Shown here in pieces: positions 1-7,988 of a stretch of DNA of 40,771 nucleotides. Every line of letters begins with the position of its first letter. Positions within the stretch are counted from its first letter, which is position 1. Source of the stretch: Betaproteobacteria bacterium Ga0077523 (GTDB lineage Bacteria; Pseudomonadota; Gammaproteobacteria; Burkholderiales; Ga0077523); the NCBI GenBank assembly GCA_001464695.1, contig LNDQ01000153.1:1-40771 (forward strand), in the 5' to 3' direction. The notes beneath the pieces are model-generated. The model made no database searches, had not been told where the DNA came from, and saw only the letters and a list, made by a program, of their open reading frames with translations. A program made the position numbers and the translations under genes.

Positions 1-408
1 ATCGGTCAGCGGGATCGACGCAGCGAACAGCGCCGGCACATCCACCCCGTGCACATCGTCACCGAACAGCAGGCTGCGCCCCTCCTCGAAGATCAGGATG
101 AGGCCGTAGGTCAGCAGCACCTGCTCGAGGTGATCGCGCTTGTACAAGTGGGCGTAGAGCAACCATTCGAGCAGCGCGCCGAACGCGAACGCGAGCGGGA
201 TGCCGAGCAGGATCGCGAACAGCAGGTTGCCCGTGAGCCCCGTGAGCGCGAACGCCAGGTACGCACCCACCATGTAGAAGGCGCCGTGGGCGAGGTTGAT
301 GACGCCCATGATGCCGAAGATGAGCGTGAGGCCGCTCGCCACCAGGAAGAGCAGCAGGCCGTACTGGACGGCGTTGAGGAGCTGGATGAGGAAGGTGGCG
401 AGGTCCAT
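1..408 (-). CDS. livH: Branched-chain-type ABC transporter permease, LivH family (3' end outside window)
   Basis: This is the inner-membrane permease subunit of an ABC importer of the branched-chain amino acid (HAAT) type. The first 136 codons are present, starting at the ATG at 408; the rest lies beyond the left edge. The N-terminus begins MDLATFLIQLLNAVQYGLLL and continues into the LivH signature GLTLIFGIMGVINLAHGAFY, with alternating hydrophobic helices. It lies downstream of bclA and livK on the same strand, separated from livK by 95 bp that hold one palindromic repeat. Transporters of this type are often encoded in box clusters, so uptake of benzoate or a related aromatic acid is the likely role. 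The substrate is inferred from context only; family assignment is firm. Confidence 0.9.
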   Translation of the reverse strand, partial: MDLATFLIQLLNAVQYGLLLFLVASGLTLIFGIMGVINLAHGAFYMVGAYLAFALTGLTGNLLFAILLGIPLAFAFGALLEWLLYAHLYKRDHLEQVLLTYGLILIFEEGRSLLFGDDVHGVDVPALFAASIPLTD

Positions 409-446
409 CGTGTGCCAAGCGGCGAGGTGGCGAGCTTCCCTGCGCT

Positions 447-486
447 CCTTCCCCCAGCTTCGCTGGGGGAAGGCTGGGATGGGGGC
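447..486 (+). repeat. Dispersed palindromic repeat, copy 1
   Basis: Perfect 12-bp arms CCTTCCCCCAGC (447-458) and GCTGGGGGAAGG (462-473) flank a 3-nt loop. A one-sided tail CTGGGATGGGGGC follows at 474-486. It lies between livK and livH. The same arm-plus-tail design recurs near 7836, 7948, 17282, 26452, 26525 and 40737. On RNA it would form a strong hairpin and might act on differential expression within the liv operon. Confidence 0.85.
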
Positions 487-503
487 TGCTGCCAGCCTGC
501 CGA

Positions 504-1802
504 CTACATCTTGCAGCCCCGCGCAGGATCCGCCAGCGCCTTGATCGACACCGCCTGCATCTTGTTCTCCTTGCCCTCGGCCTTGCGCAGGTAGATGTCC
601 TGGATCGGGTTGTGCGCACGCGACAGCGTGAACGTCCCGCGCGGGCTCGCGATCTGCGCGGTCTCCATGGCTTTCACCAGCTCCGCGCGCTTGTTGACGT
701 CGCCACCGACCGCGGTCAACCCGACTTCGAGCAGTTGCGCCGCATCGAAGCCCTGAACCGCATAAACGTCGGGCTGGACCTTGTATGCCTTCGCGTAGCG
801 CAACCGGAACGACTGGTTCTGCGGGTTCAGGATGCCGTCGGCGTAGTGCAGGGTCGTGATCAGGCCCTGCCCCGCGTCGCCCATCGCCTCGAGCGTGCCG
901 TCGGTGAGAAAACCCGAGGCATACAGCGGAATCGAAGTGCGCAGGCCCGCCGCGGCATAGTCCTTCACGAACTTCACCGCGCCCGCGCCCGCGAAGAACA
1001 CGAACACCGCATCGGGCCTCAAAGCCGCGATCTCGGTGAGGAACGGCTGGAACTCGACGTTCGGGAACGGCAGGGTGAGCTCCTTCACCACCTTGCCGCC
1101 CTCCTTCTCGAACGCCTCCTTGAAACCCTCCACCGACTGCTGGCCGGCCGAGTACTTCCAGGTGAGCGTGACCACCGTCTTGTGCTTGCGCGCCGCCACC
1201 TCGCGGCCCATGGCGTAGGCCGACTGCCAGTTCGAGAACGAGCTGCGGAAGATATTCGGCGCGCACAGCGGCCCGGTGATTTCATCCGCACCGGCGTTGG
1301 GTATGACCATCAGCGTGTTGGTCTCGCGCGCCACCTTCGCCATCGCCAGCGCAACGCCCGAATGCACGGTACCGACGAGTACGTCGACGCGGTCGCGTTT
1401 CACCAGCTTGTTCACGTTCTCCGTGGCCTTTGCCGGATCCGATTCGTCATCGACGGTGAAGAACTCCACCGCGCGGCCGCCGAGCTTGCCGCCGTTGCCT
1501 TCCACCTGCAGCTTGAAGCCGTTGGTGATGGCATTGCCGAGTGCCGCGAAGGTGCCGGTGTAGGGCAGCATCAGCCCGACCCTGAGCTTTTCGTCGGCTG
1601 CAGCGTTGGGCGCGGCGGTACCGAACAACAACAAAGCTTTCACCACGAAGGACGCGAAGGCCACGAAGGAAAAGCGAAGGAAGGCAGGTGAATCGGTACG
1701 CGCCGATCGAATCGAACCCTGCACGTCGCAGGCGTTGATTTCCTTTGTGTCCTTCGTGTCCTTCGCGTCCTTCGTGGTGGAAGCGTTTGCAGTGGTTGTC
1801 AT
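504..1802 (-). CDS. livK: Periplasmic branched-chain-type ABC transporter substrate-binding protein, LivK family
   Basis: This is the periplasmic ligand-binding component of the HAAT importer whose permease follows. The mature part begins around DEKLRVGLMLPYTGTFAALG and shows the Peripla_BP_6 fold pattern (FFTVDDESDPAKATENVNKL, then VDVLVGTVHSG). The start is uncertain. I chose the ATG at 1802 (432 aa); a GTG at 1841 would overlap the bclA stop as GTGA and add 13 residues. Neither has a good ribosome binding site. The N-terminus is odd: about 50 residues derived from an inverted CACGAAGG repeat precede ALLLFGTAAPNAAA. One repeat arm reads as charged TTKDAKDTKDTKE, and the other supplies the hydrophobic SFVAFASFVV of the putative signal peptide. 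Position beside bclA suggests a benzoate-type ligand; this is inference. Confidence 0.88.
   Translation of the reverse strand: MTTTANASTTKDAKDTKDTKEINACDVQGSIRSARTDSPAFLRFSFVAFASFVVKALLLFGTAAPNAAADEKLRVGLMLPYTGTFAALGNAITNGFKLQVEGNGGKLGGRAVEFFTVDDESDPAKATENVNKLVKRDRVDVLVGTVHSGVALAMAKVARETNTLMVIPNAGADEITGPLCAPNIFRSSFSNWQSAYAMGREVAARKHKTVVTLTWKYSAGQQSVEGFKEAFEKEGGKVVKELTLPFPNVEFQPFLTEIAALRPDAVFVFFAGAGAVKFVKDYAAAGLRTSIPLYASGFLTDGTLEAMGDAGQGLITTLHYADGILNPQNQSFRLRYAKAYKVQPDVYAVQGFDAAQLLEVGLTAVGGDVNKRAELVKAMETAQIASPRGTFTLSRAHNPIQDIYLRKAEGKENKMQAVSIKALADPARGCKM
1642..1778. repeat. CACGAAGG inverted-repeat element inside livK
   Basis: The left arm at 1642-1670 and the right arm at 1750-1778 are 29-nt inverted repeats that match at 28 of 29 positions, separated by 79 nt. 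Each arm is built from imperfect ACGAAGG units spaced about 9 nt apart. Weaker complementarity extends outward through AAAGCTTTC and GGAAGCGTTT. The element sits in frame in the 5' part of livK and is translated. Its spacer shows no gene. It resembles a small non-autonomous dispersed repeat, but mobility is not shown. Confidence 0.8.
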
Positions 1803-1837
1803 GAGTCCGATTCTTTCGATCAACTGAGGTTGGCGAA

Positions 1838-3433
1838 TCACCGCACGGCAACCCGCGCGCGCAATTTGAAACGCTGGATCTTGCCCGTGGCCGTCTTGGG
1901 CAACTCGTCGACGAACTCGAGCCAGCGTGGATACTTGAAGGGTGCCAGGCGCGACTTGACGTGCTGCTTGAGGGCCTCCGCCAGATCCGGTGCGGCGGCG
2001 TGACCGGGCTTCAGCACCACGAAAGCCATGGGCTTCACCAGCCGGTCGTCGTCTTCGCGGCCGATCACGGCGGCTTCCAGCACCGCCGCATGGGTGATCA
2101 GTGCACCCTCCACTTCGACGGGCGATACGTACATCCCGCTCACCTTGAGCATGTCATCGCTGCGCCCCGCGTAGACATAGTAGCCGTCGGCATCCTGCAG
2201 GTACTTGTCGCCGCTGCGCGTCCATGGTCCCTGGAAGGTGGCGCGCGATTTCTCGCGGTTGTTCCAGTAGTACGCCGCGCTGGTGGGGCCGGAGATCTGC
2301 AGCTCACCCGGCTCTCCCATGGGCACCGGTGCGCCGTGATCGTCGACGATGCGGACCTCGTAGCCCGGCACCGGCTTGCCCGTGGTGCCGTAGCGCACGT
2401 CGCCGGGGCGGTTCGACAGGTAGATGTGCAGCATCTCGGTGCTGCCGATGCCGTCCAGGATGTCGGTGCCGAAATGCGCGGACCAGCGCTTGCCGAGTTC
2501 TTCCGGCAGCGCCTCACCGGCCGAGGTGCAGCGACGCAGCCGCAATTCGCTGCGGGCCGGCAGGTCGGCGCTCGCCAGCAAGGCGGCATACAGAGTCGGC
2601 ACGCCATAGAAGACCGTGGGCCGGTGCTGCTTCAGCCGGGCGAAGACCGCCGTGGGCGTGGGACGTTCGGCCATGAGGACCGCCGTGGCACCGACCGCCA
2701 TGGGGAAGGTGAGACTGTTGCCCAGGCCGTAGGCGAAGAACAGTTTGGCCGCGGAGAACACGACGTCGTCTTCCTGCAATCCCAGGATCGGACGGGCATA
2801 CAGTTCCGCGGTCTCGATGAGACTTGCATGGACGTGCACCGTCCCCTTGGGTGCTCCCGTGGACCCGGAGGAGTACAGCCAGAAACAGGGATCGTCCGAC
2901 GTGGTCGCCGCCGGCGCGAACGGTCGATCGGGCCCCTTGAGGAGTTCCGCAAAGGGCCGCAGCCCATCGCCACCGGCACCGGACACGACGGCGTTCGCCA
3001 GCGTCGGAATCTTCCCCATCAGCGGAGCGAACATCGGCGCCAGTGGTGCTGAGACGAACAGCACGCGTGCGCGGCTGTCGCGCAGCATGTACTCGTAGTC
3101 GTTCGTGGTGAGCAGCGTATTGGCACACACCGGGACGACACCCGCCTTCACGCAGCCGAGAAACGCGGTCGGAAAGTCGATCGAATCGTGCAACGCGAGC
3201 AGCACGCGCTCTTCCATCCGCACGCCGAGGTCGACCAGCGCGTGCGCGAAACGATCCACGCGGCGTGCGAGTTCGCCGTAAGTGTGGGTGCCGGCATCGT
3301 CGATGAACGCGACCTTGTCCGCACGACCGGCGCGCAGATTGCGCTCGATCAGATCGTGCGCGGCGTTGTAGTCGCGCGGGACGACGATCCGTGGCGGGCT
3401 CGATCCGTGGTCCGCCGTACTGAGCTCCGGCAA
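1838..3433 (-). CDS. bclA: Benzoate-CoA ligase
   Basis: This enzyme activates benzoate to benzoyl-CoA with ATP and CoA, the entry step of the box pathway. It belongs to the ANL adenylate-forming superfamily. The ATP/AMP-binding loop SSGSTGAPKGTVH is present, as is the C-terminal TATGKIQRFKLR segment with the catalytic lysine. The N-terminal core VPRDYNAAHDLIERNLRAGR is typical of benzoate-CoA ligases. The open frame extends to 3613, but the upstream part looks non-coding. I chose the TTG at 3433, preceded by GGAGG with an 8-nt gap, giving 531 aa, close to the family's usual length of about 525-530. The stop overlaps a possible GTG start of livK. It is transcribed away from boxR. Close relatives activate 2-aminobenzoate or hydroxybenzoate, so the exact substrate is inferred. 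Confidence 0.92.
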   Translation of the reverse strand: MPELSTADHGSSPPRIVVPRDYNAAHDLIERNLRAGRADKVAFIDDAGTHTYGELARRVDRFAHALVDLGVRMEERVLLALHDSIDFPTAFLGCVKAGVVPVCANTLLTTNDYEYMLRDSRARVLFVSAPLAPMFAPLMGKIPTLANAVVSGAGGDGLRPFAELLKGPDRPFAPAATTSDDPCFWLYSSGSTGAPKGTVHVHASLIETAELYARPILGLQEDDVVFSAAKLFFAYGLGNSLTFPMAVGATAVLMAERPTPTAVFARLKQHRPTVFYGVPTLYAALLASADLPARSELRLRRCTSAGEALPEELGKRWSAHFGTDILDGIGSTEMLHIYLSNRPGDVRYGTTGKPVPGYEVRIVDDHGAPVPMGEPGELQISGPTSAAYYWNNREKSRATFQGPWTRSGDKYLQDADGYYVYAGRSDDMLKVSGMYVSPVEVEGALITHAAVLEAAVIGREDDDRLVKPMAFVVLKPGHAAAPDLAEALKQHVKSRLAPFKYPRWLEFVDELPKTATGKIQRFKLRARVAVR

Positions 3434-3795
3434 GCGCTTCCCCTCCCCGATTGATGTTGTATGCCGCACCGTCGTTGCGGCGGGCCTGCACTCTAGCCCG
3501 ACCGGCCCGGTCCGGTACAGCACTGTGCTGCCGAAGGGCCGGGCCCTCCGTGTCGCGCCGCTCGACCCTGTCTGCCAAGCCCCCGGAAACGTGACAGGCA
3601 ATATATTGCCCATCGCGAACTCCGGAAGTTTAACCCCTCCAGTTCATGGTCTTATACGTATTCGCCAAGCTCTGCGCAAGCTCTCTCTATGCGACTTAGC
3701 CAAATCGATCGGGGCGAACAGGCAAGATACCGCTTGCGCTCGAATCGCGGCGGAACTAGAGTTCACCCGCCCTTCTCCATCCGCTCGAGGTTCCG
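3434..3795. promoter_or_regulatory. Divergent control region between bclA and boxR
   Basis: This 362-bp gene-free stretch separates the two arms of the box cluster and should hold promoters for both. A perfect 14-bp palindrome lies at 3597-3610. A possible rightward sigma-70 promoter is TTTAAC (3629-3634), 18 bp, TATACG (3653-3658), about 140 bp before boxR; this match is weak. The A/T-rich part around 3597-3660 contrasts with the GC-rich surroundings, as expected for a promoter. I saw no copy of the TGCA-N6-TGCA operator described for BoxR/BzdR in Azoarcus. Only one TGCA is present, near 3488. Confidence 0.6.
3597..3610. promoter_or_regulatory. Perfect 14-bp palindrome, candidate operator
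   Basis: GGCAATATATTGCC equals its own reverse complement. It lies in the A/T-rich middle of the bclA-boxR divergent region, upstream of a possible rightward promoter. Its symmetry fits a dimeric repressor such as BoxR, but no binding evidence exists here and the known BoxR/BzdR consensus differs. Confidence 0.5.
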
Positions 3796-4677
3796 GTGAA
3801 TCCTGTCGCAGCCCTGCCCGTGAGCCTCGCCACCGACGCGGATGCCGCTTTCCTCGTTGCCGTAGGTCTGCGCGTGCGTCAGCGCCGGTCGCAATGCGGG
3901 CTGACCCGCAAGGCACTGGCGCTGGCTGCCGACGTGTCGGAGCGCTATCTCGGCCAACTCGAGACCGGCGAAGGCAACATCTCCATCCTGCTGCTGCGGC
4001 GCGTCGCCATGGCTCTCGACACGCCGCTGGCGGACCTGCTCGAAGCGAACCACGCCGATCCCGAGTTTGAGCGCCTGGTGGCTTTGCTGGCACGCATCCC
4101 CGCCCATCGCCGTAGCGATGCAGTAGCCCGCCTCGTCGCCGAGCTCGGCGACCAGCACGGCATCAAGCACCAACGCATCGCACTGATCGGCCTGCGCGGT
4201 GCGGGCAAGTCGACTCTCGGCAGCGCACTGGCGCAATCGCTCGACGTCCCGTTCTTCGAACTCAACCGCGAGGTGGAGCGCGAAACCGGCATGCCCACCG
4301 CCGAAGTGTTCGACCTCTACGGGCAGGCCGGCTATCGCCGGATCGAGCGGCGCTGTCTCGAACGGCTGATCGAGCGGCACGACCGGGCCGTGCTCTCACT
4401 GAGCGGCGGCGTCGTTGCGGACGACGCAACCTTCGATCTGCTGCTGCGCCGTTGCCGCACCGTCTGGTTGAAGGCGAGCCCGGAGGAACACATGACCCGC
4501 GTGCTCGCCCAGGGCGATCTGCGCCCGATGGCCGGGCACGCCGACGCCATGGACGATCTCAAGCACATCCTCGCCGCGCGCGAGCCGCTGTACCGCAAGG
4601 CCGATGTCGTGGTCGACACCTCCGGCCAGCGCCCTGAACAGAGCCTGCAGGCCCTGCGTCACGCCGTTTCGGCCTGA
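3796..4677 (+). CDS. boxR: BoxR-type benzoyl-CoA-responsive transcriptional regulator (XRE HTH + shikimate kinase-like domain)
   Basis: This 293-aa protein controls box genes; characterised BoxR/BzdR proteins repress until benzoyl-CoA binds the C-terminal domain. Residues 24-82 form an XRE helix-turn-helix (RKALALAADVSERYLGQLE). Residues about 125-293 form a shikimate kinase-like domain with a P-loop GLRGAGKST at 132-140 and the kinase-like SGGVV and RPMAG motifs. The start is a GTG at 3796 preceded by GAGG. It is the first gene of the rightward arm and lies 20 bp before boxC, so it probably regulates its own operon and the divergent bclA-liv operon. The family call is firm; the operator in this genome is unknown. 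Confidence 0.95.
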   Translation: MNPVAALPVSLATDADAAFLVAVGLRVRQRRSQCGLTRKALALAADVSERYLGQLETGEGNISILLLRRVAMALDTPLADLLEANHADPEFERLVALLARIPAHRRSDAVARLVAELGDQHGIKHQRIALIGLRGAGKSTLGSALAQSLDVPFFELNREVERETGMPTAEVFDLYGQAGYRRIERRCLERLIERHDRAVLSLSGGVVADDATFDLLLRRCRTVWLKASPEEHMTRVLAQGDLRPMAGHADAMDDLKHILAAREPLYRKADVVVDTSGQRPEQSLQALRHAVSA

Positions 4678-4697
4678 CGTCGAATTCGGAGTTCATC

Positions 4698-6386
4698 ATG
4701 ACCACCACCCTCGCCCCTGTCCCCGAGACTGCCACCGCATCACCCGTCGACTATCGCACCGACCCGTCGCGCTACCGCCACTGGCGCCTCGCCTGCGACG
4801 GGCCGCTCGCGCGCCTGACACTCGACGTGCGGGAAGACGCCGGCCTGCGACCTGGCTATCGCCTGAAGCTCAATTCCTACGATCTCGGTGTCGACATCGA
4901 ATTGCACGACGCACTGCAGCGCGTGCGCTTCGAGCACCCGGAAGTGCGCACCGTCATCATCACGAGCGCGAAGGAGCGGATGTTCTGCTCGGGCGCCAAC
5001 ATCTTCATGCTGGGGCTGTCGTCGCACGCTTGGAAGGTGAACTTCTGCAAGTTCACCAACGAAACACGCAACGGCATCGAGGACTCCAGCGTGCATTCTG
5101 GTCTCCGGTTCGTCGCTGCCTGCAACGGGGTGACGGCCGGCGGCGGTTACGAGCTGGCCCTCGCGTGCGACGAGATCATTCTGGTGGACGATCGCTCGTC
5201 CGCCGTGAGCCTGCCCGAAGTGCCGCTGCTCGGCGTGCTGCCTGGCACCGGCGGCCTCACTCGTCTCACCGACAAACGCAAGGTTCGCCGCGATCTCGCC
5301 GACATCTTCTGCACCACGACCGAGGGTATGCGCGGCCAGCGCGCGAAGGATTGGCGCCTGGTGGACGACGTGGTGAAGCCGCAGCAGTTCGCGGCCCGCG
5401 TCACCGAGCGCGCGCTGGAGCTCGCTGCGACCAGCGATCGTCCGGCCAATGCTCGCGGCATTGCGCTGTCTCGCATCGAACGGCAGGACGACGACACCGG
5501 CTACCGGTATCGGCACGTGGAGGTACGCCTCGATCCCAAGGGACGGCAGGCGACGTTGACCGTGAGTGCGCCGGCACAAGCCGGCCCCGAAGACCTGGAC
5601 GCCATCGTCGCGCTCGGCGCCGACTGGTGGCCGCTCGCCATGGCGCGCGAACTGGACGACGCGATCCTCATGCTGCGCACGAATCATCTGGAGCTCGGTA
5701 CCTGGGTCCTCAAGACGGCGGGTTCCATCGCAAACGCGCTGGCAGTGGATGCGAACCTTGAGCGTCACGCCGACCACTGGTTCGTCCGCGAGACCATCGG
5801 CATGCTGCGGCGGACCCTCGCACGGATGGAGACGAGTTCGCGCACCCTGTTCGCACTGATCGAGCCAGGCTCCTGCTTCGCGGGGACCTTGTTCGAGCTG
5901 GCCCTCGCCGCCGATCGCACGTACATGCTCGACACCACGGCCGCGCCGGAGACCACGCCGCACATCGCCGTCTCGGTGCTCAACTTCGGAACCTATCCGC
6001 GCATCGACGGACGTTCGCGCCTGTCGGCGCGTTTCTACGACGAGGCCCCACCCATCGATGCCGCACGCGCAACCATCGGGCAACCGATCGATGCACGTGG
6101 CGCCCTCGACCTCGGCCTGATCACCTCCGCCCCCGACGACCTCGACTGGGGCGATGAGCTGCGCATCGCGCTCGAGGAGCGTGCGAGCCTTTCGCCCGAC
6201 GCGCTGACCGGCATGGAAGCGAACCTGCGCTTCGGCCTCGCCGAGACCATGGACACGCGCATCTTCGGCCGGCTCTCGGTGTGGCAGAACTGGATCTTCA
6301 ATCGCCCCAACGCCGTCGGCGAGTTCGGTGCGCTCAAGGTCTACGGTACCGGCCACAAGGCGCAATTCAACCGCGAACGCGTGTAG
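4698..6386 (+). CDS. boxC: Benzoyl-CoA-dihydrodiol lyase (2,3-epoxybenzoyl-CoA dihydrolase)
   Basis: BoxC opens the ring of 2,3-epoxybenzoyl-CoA by adding two water molecules, giving 3,4-dehydroadipyl-CoA semialdehyde and formate. The protein has 562 aa, close to the usual 550-560, and belongs to the enoyl-CoA hydratase/crotonase superfamily. The crotonase oxyanion-hole region is visible in the N-terminal half (FCSGANIFMLGL and NGVTAGGGYELALACDE), followed by LPEVPLLGVLPGTGGLTRL. The C-terminal half has a second crotonase-like segment (ALIEPGSCFAGTLFELALAA). The ATG at 4698 follows GGAG with a 7-nt gap. It sits 20 bp after boxR and 10 bp before boxB, so the three genes are probably co-transcribed. 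Confidence 0.95.
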   Translation: MTTTLAPVPETATASPVDYRTDPSRYRHWRLACDGPLARLTLDVREDAGLRPGYRLKLNSYDLGVDIELHDALQRVRFEHPEVRTVIITSAKERMFCSGANIFMLGLSSHAWKVNFCKFTNETRNGIEDSSVHSGLRFVAACNGVTAGGGYELALACDEIILVDDRSSAVSLPEVPLLGVLPGTGGLTRLTDKRKVRRDLADIFCTTTEGMRGQRAKDWRLVDDVVKPQQFAARVTERALELAATSDRPANARGIALSRIERQDDDTGYRYRHVEVRLDPKGRQATLTVSAPAQAGPEDLDAIVALGADWWPLAMARELDDAILMLRTNHLELGTWVLKTAGSIANALAVDANLERHADHWFVRETIGMLRRTLARMETSSRTLFALIEPGSCFAGTLFELALAADRTYMLDTTAAPETTPHIAVSVLNFGTYPRIDGRSRLSARFYDEAPPIDAARATIGQPIDARGALDLGLITSAPDDLDWGDELRIALEERASLSPDALTGMEANLRFGLAETMDTRIFGRLSVWQNWIFNRPNAVGEFGALKVYGTGHKAQFNRERV

Positions 6387-6396
6387 GACCATACCC

Positions 6397-7821
6397 ATGA
6401 ACATCGACTACAGCCAGAAGATCCCGAACAACGTCGGCCTGAGCGACGATCGCACGCTCCAGCGCGCGCTCGAGCATTGGCAGCCCGAGTTCCTGAACTG
6501 GTGGGCGGACATGGGGCCGGAAGGCTCGACTGCCTTCGACGTGTACCTGCGCACCGCGGTCAGCGTCGACCCCGCCGGCTGGGCCAACTTCGGGTACGTG
6601 AAGATGCCCGACTACCGTTGGGGCATCTTTCTCAATCCGGCCGAGACCGACCGGCGCATCGGCTTCGGTGACCACAAGGGCGAGCCGGCGTGGCAGGAGA
6701 TCCCCGGTGAATACCGCGCGAACCTGCGGCGCATCGTCGTGACCCAGGGCGACACCGAGCCAGCCTCGGTGGAACAGCAACGCCACCTCGGCCTTACCGC
6801 GCCGTCGCTGTATGACCTGCGCAACCTGTTCCAGATCAACGTCGAGGAAGGCCGCCATCTGTGGGCCATGGTCTACCTGTTGCACCGCTACTTCGGGCGC
6901 GACGGCCGCGAGGAAGCGGCAAGCTTGCTCGAACGCCGCTCCGGCGACCAGGACCACCCGCGCATCCTCGGTGCCTTCAACGAACGCACGCCCGACTGGC
7001 TGTCGTTCTTCATGTTCACCTTCTTCACCGACCGCGACGGCAAGTTCCAGCTTTGCGCCCTGGCCGAATCGGGCTTCGATCCCTTGGCTCGCACTACCAG
7101 GTTCATGCTGACCGAGGAAGCGCACCACATGTTCGTGGGAGAATCCGGCATCGCCCGGATCCTGCAGCGCACGTGCGAAATCATGAACCAGCACAAGACC
7201 GACGATCCGGCGCAGCTGCGCAGTCTCGGCGTGATCGACCTGCCCACCATCCAGCGCTATCTCAATTTCCACTACAGCGTGACCATCGACCTGTTCGGCG
7301 CCGACCTGTCGTCAAACGCCGCAACTTTCTACAGCACCGGCATCAAGGGCCGGTTCGAGGAATCGAAGCTGGGCGACGACCACGTGCTGAAGGATGCCAC
7401 CTATCCGGTGCTGGAGATTTCCGGCAGTGAGATCGTGACGCGCGCAGCGCCGGCGTTGAATGCCCTCAACGAAAAGCTGCGCGACGACTACATCCGCGAA
7501 ACCATGGCCGGCGTCGGACGCTGGAACAAGGTGATGCAGAAGAACGGCATCGACTTCCAGCTCACCGTGCCGCACAAGGCGTTCCACCGGCAGATCGGCA
7601 CTTTCTCCGGTGTAAGGGTCGCGCCGGATGGACGCATCGTCGGGCAGACCGAGTGGGATGCCAACGTACGCTCATGGTTGCCCGCGGAAGAAGACAAGGC
7701 TTACGTGCAGTCGCTGATGGGGCGGGTGGTCGAGACGGGCAAGTTCGCGAACTGGATCGCGCCGCCGCCGATGGGGATCAACAAACAGCCGGTGGACTTC
7801 GAGTATGTGCGGTTCAATTGA
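6397..7821 (+). CDS. boxB: Benzoyl-CoA 2,3-epoxidase, oxygenase component
   Basis: BoxB is the di-iron oxygenase that converts benzoyl-CoA to 2,3-epoxybenzoyl-CoA using O2 and electrons from BoxA. The protein has 474 aa, matching known BoxB (about 473). Carboxylate and histidine ligand pairs of a di-iron four-helix bundle are visible as E151-x-x-H154 (VEEGRHLWA) and E240-x-x-H243 (TEEAHHMF), with E121 and D212 as further candidates. The ATG at 6397 is chosen because NIDYSQKIPNNVGLS is the typical N-terminus and AGGA precedes it; an open frame upstream overlaps boxC. It follows boxC by 10 bp. Downstream, 174 bp of hairpin-rich repeat DNA separate it from boxA. Confidence 0.96.
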   Translation: MNIDYSQKIPNNVGLSDDRTLQRALEHWQPEFLNWWADMGPEGSTAFDVYLRTAVSVDPAGWANFGYVKMPDYRWGIFLNPAETDRRIGFGDHKGEPAWQEIPGEYRANLRRIVVTQGDTEPASVEQQRHLGLTAPSLYDLRNLFQINVEEGRHLWAMVYLLHRYFGRDGREEAASLLERRSGDQDHPRILGAFNERTPDWLSFFMFTFFTDRDGKFQLCALAESGFDPLARTTRFMLTEEAHHMFVGESGIARILQRTCEIMNQHKTDDPAQLRSLGVIDLPTIQRYLNFHYSVTIDLFGADLSSNAATFYSTGIKGRFEESKLGDDHVLKDATYPVLEISGSEIVTRAAPALNALNEKLRDDYIRETMAGVGRWNKVMQKNGIDFQLTVPHKAFHRQIGTFSGVRVAPDGRIVGQTEWDANVRSWLPAEEDKAYVQSLMGRVVETGKFANWIAPPPMGINKQPVDFEYVRFN

Positions 7822-7835
7822 GCAGCCGCCGGCCC

Positions 7836-7868
7836 CCACCCTAGCCGTCCCCCAGCAAAGCTGGGGGA
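7836..7868 (-). repeat. Dispersed palindromic repeat, copy 2 (reverse orientation)
   Basis: Arms TCCCCCAGC (7848-7856) and GCTGGGGGA (7860-7868) flank an AAA loop. The characteristic tail lies on the left as CCCACCCTAGCCG, so the element points leftward. It starts 15 bp after the boxB stop and could stabilise the boxCB part of the mRNA or terminate some transcripts. Confidence 0.75.
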
Positions 7869-7903
7869 GGGTTGGCTGCGCCATCCCTCCGGGGGCTGAT
7901 TGG

Positions 7904-7938
7904 CCCTCTCCCTCGGTCCCTCTCCCCGAGGGAGAGGG
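7904..7938. repeat. Second-type CCCTCTCCCTCGG inverted repeat
   Basis: Perfect 13-bp arms, CCCTCTCCCTCGG (7904-7916) and CCGAGGGAGAGGG (7926-7938), flank a 9-nt loop. It is a different palindrome from the GGGGGAAGG family but lies between two copies of that family. A related CCCTCTCC-rich element occurs at 9236-9313 after boxA. In RNA it would form a strong hairpin between boxB and boxA. Confidence 0.8.
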
Positions 7939-7947
7939 ATGTACACC

Positions 7948-7988
7948 CCTTCCCCCGGCTTTGCCGGGGGAAGGTTGGGATGGGGGCC
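7948..7988 (+). repeat. Dispersed palindromic repeat, copy 3, directly before boxA
   Basis: Arms CCTTCCCCCGGC (7948-7959) and GCCGGGGGAAGG (7963-7974) flank a TTT loop and are followed by the tail TTGGGATGGGGGCC (7975-7988). The tail ends 7 nt before the boxA GTG. Its GGGGG run at 7982-7986 lies 9 nt before the start, so the repeat may supply the ribosome binding site. Confidence 0.85.

Noticed and set aside
1642..1778. Insertion sequence
   Set aside because: The element is only about 137 bp with no transposase; at most a non-autonomous repeat.
3434..3795. Known BoxR/BzdR operator TGCA-N6-TGCA
   Set aside because: Searched by eye through the whole gap; only one TGCA (near 3488) is present, so the motif is absent here.
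7836..7988. CRISPR array between boxB and boxA
   Set aside because: The units are palindromes of different sequence with uneven spacing and opposite orientations, and no cas genes are present.
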